Source: Pseudohongiella sp. (lineage in GTDB: Bacteria > Pseudomonadota > Gammaproteobacteria > Pseudomonadales > Pseudohongiellaceae). Taken from it: a DNA stretch of 13,379 bases. Positions 13,043 through 13,379 of the stretch are shown one piece after another; position 1 is the first letter of the stretch; each line of letters starts with the position of its first letter. The translations under genes were made by a program, and so were the position numbers. Below the pieces are notes generated by a model, which worked only from the letters and a program-made list of their open reading frames with translations, did not search any database and was not told the DNA's origin. The DNA lies in assembly GCA_030652635.1 (NCBI GenBank), contig JAUSPW010000196.1, positions 1 through 13,379 on the forward strand. The letters are read 5' to 3'.

Positions 13043-13379
13043 TTATTGCATTACAAAATTGGTAAACAACACTTCTTCAATGCCTTCCCTGCCAATCTCA
13101 CGCATCAACACCTGTTTGACCTCTTGAGTAGCCAATTGGCGCAGAAGTTCAATACCCGTTGGGTCTTCAAATACCAACAACATCTGTGCATTTAACAGGT
13201 TGATCAAATTATGCCTGACAACCGGCATGTGCTGAGTGACAGCCTCCAAGGCCTGGGGGTCGCGACTCATAACAGAGATGCTGGCCTGCAAAAAACGCTG
13301 ACGACCTTGATGCGGGAAGTTCACGATAAACGAGGGTGCCAGCTCCAGATACTGAACGGGACCCAGCACCGGGCCAGCG
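13043..13379 (-). CDS. fliL: Flagellar basal-body protein FliL, C-terminal 111 residues (5' end beyond window)
   Basis: FliL is an inner-membrane protein with a periplasmic stomatin-like domain that surrounds and supports the stator. The frame enters from the right edge and stops with TAA at 13043-13045. The visible part starts AGPVLGPVQYLELAPSFIVNF and continues with RQRFLQASISVMSRDPQALEAV, LLNAQMLLVFED and the C-terminal VLMREIGREGIEEVLFTNFVMQ, the usual FliL pattern, in which the last residues form the conserved TxFVxQ-like end. The N-terminal membrane anchor lies outside. Position directly before fliM fits the standard fliL-fliM operon start. Confidence 0.94.
   Translation of the reverse strand, partial: AGPVLGPVQYLELAPSFIVNFPHQGRQRFLQASISVMSRDPQALEAVTQHMPVVRHNLINLLNAQMLLVFEDPTGIELLRQLATQEVKQVLMREIGREGIEEVLFTNFVMQ

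Overview
The window is one polar-flagellum and chemotaxis cluster. Every gene I can support lies on the minus strand, so the genes read from right to left. In transcription order they are fliL (3' part only), fliM, fliN, fliO, fliP, fliQ, fliR, flhB, flhA, flhF, fleN/flhG, fliA, cheY, cheZ and cheA (5' part only, running off the left edge). The gene order, a FlhF/FleN pair, a CheZ phosphatase and a Pseudomonas-like CheY point to a gammaproteobacterium with a polar flagellum (Pseudomonas/Marinobacter/Cellvibrio-like). Base composition looks intermediate, and I cannot name the genus.

Layout: 13379-8255 is a tightly packed run encoding FliL, the switch proteins FliM and FliN, and the export gate (FliO, FliP, FliQ, FliR, FlhB). 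Genes overlap by 4 nt or are 2-47 nt apart. A gap of about 250 nt (8008-8254) then holds a sigma-54-like promoter and a structured leader in front of flhA. flhA, flhF, fleN and fliA follow: export gate, polar placement GTPase, flagellar-number ATPase and sigma-28. After fliA, a gap of about 170 nt (2802-2970) holds a well-formed sigma-28 (FliA) promoter with exact 15-nt spacing, followed by cheY, cheZ and cheA. The late chemotaxis genes are therefore probably switched on by the sigma factor encoded just upstream. I see no convincing intrinsic terminator anywhere, and no RNA genes, mobile elements or CRISPR arrays.

How the genes work together: FliP, FliQ, FliR, FlhB and FlhA form the flagellar type III export gate, with FliO helping assembly. 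FliM and FliN form the C-ring, which binds CheY-P. FliL supports the stator. FlhF and FleN set flagellar place and number. FliA drives late genes. CheA phosphorylates CheY and CheZ dephosphorylates it.

The most interesting signal is at protein level. The same ungapped 11-residue acidic/hydrophobic motif occurs five times: once at the FliM N-terminus, once at the CheZ C-terminus (both known CheY-docking peptides in enterics), and three times in the CheA linker, where a CheY-binding P2 domain would normally be and where I see none. Also worth a look: an NPEH instead of NPTH autocleavage motif in FlhB, a THMD instead of TKxD guanine-specificity motif in FlhF, a hairpin at the predicted 5' end of the cheY mRNA, and a structured flhA leader without a Shine-Dalgarno sequence. 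Otherwise this is an ordinary core flagellar region.
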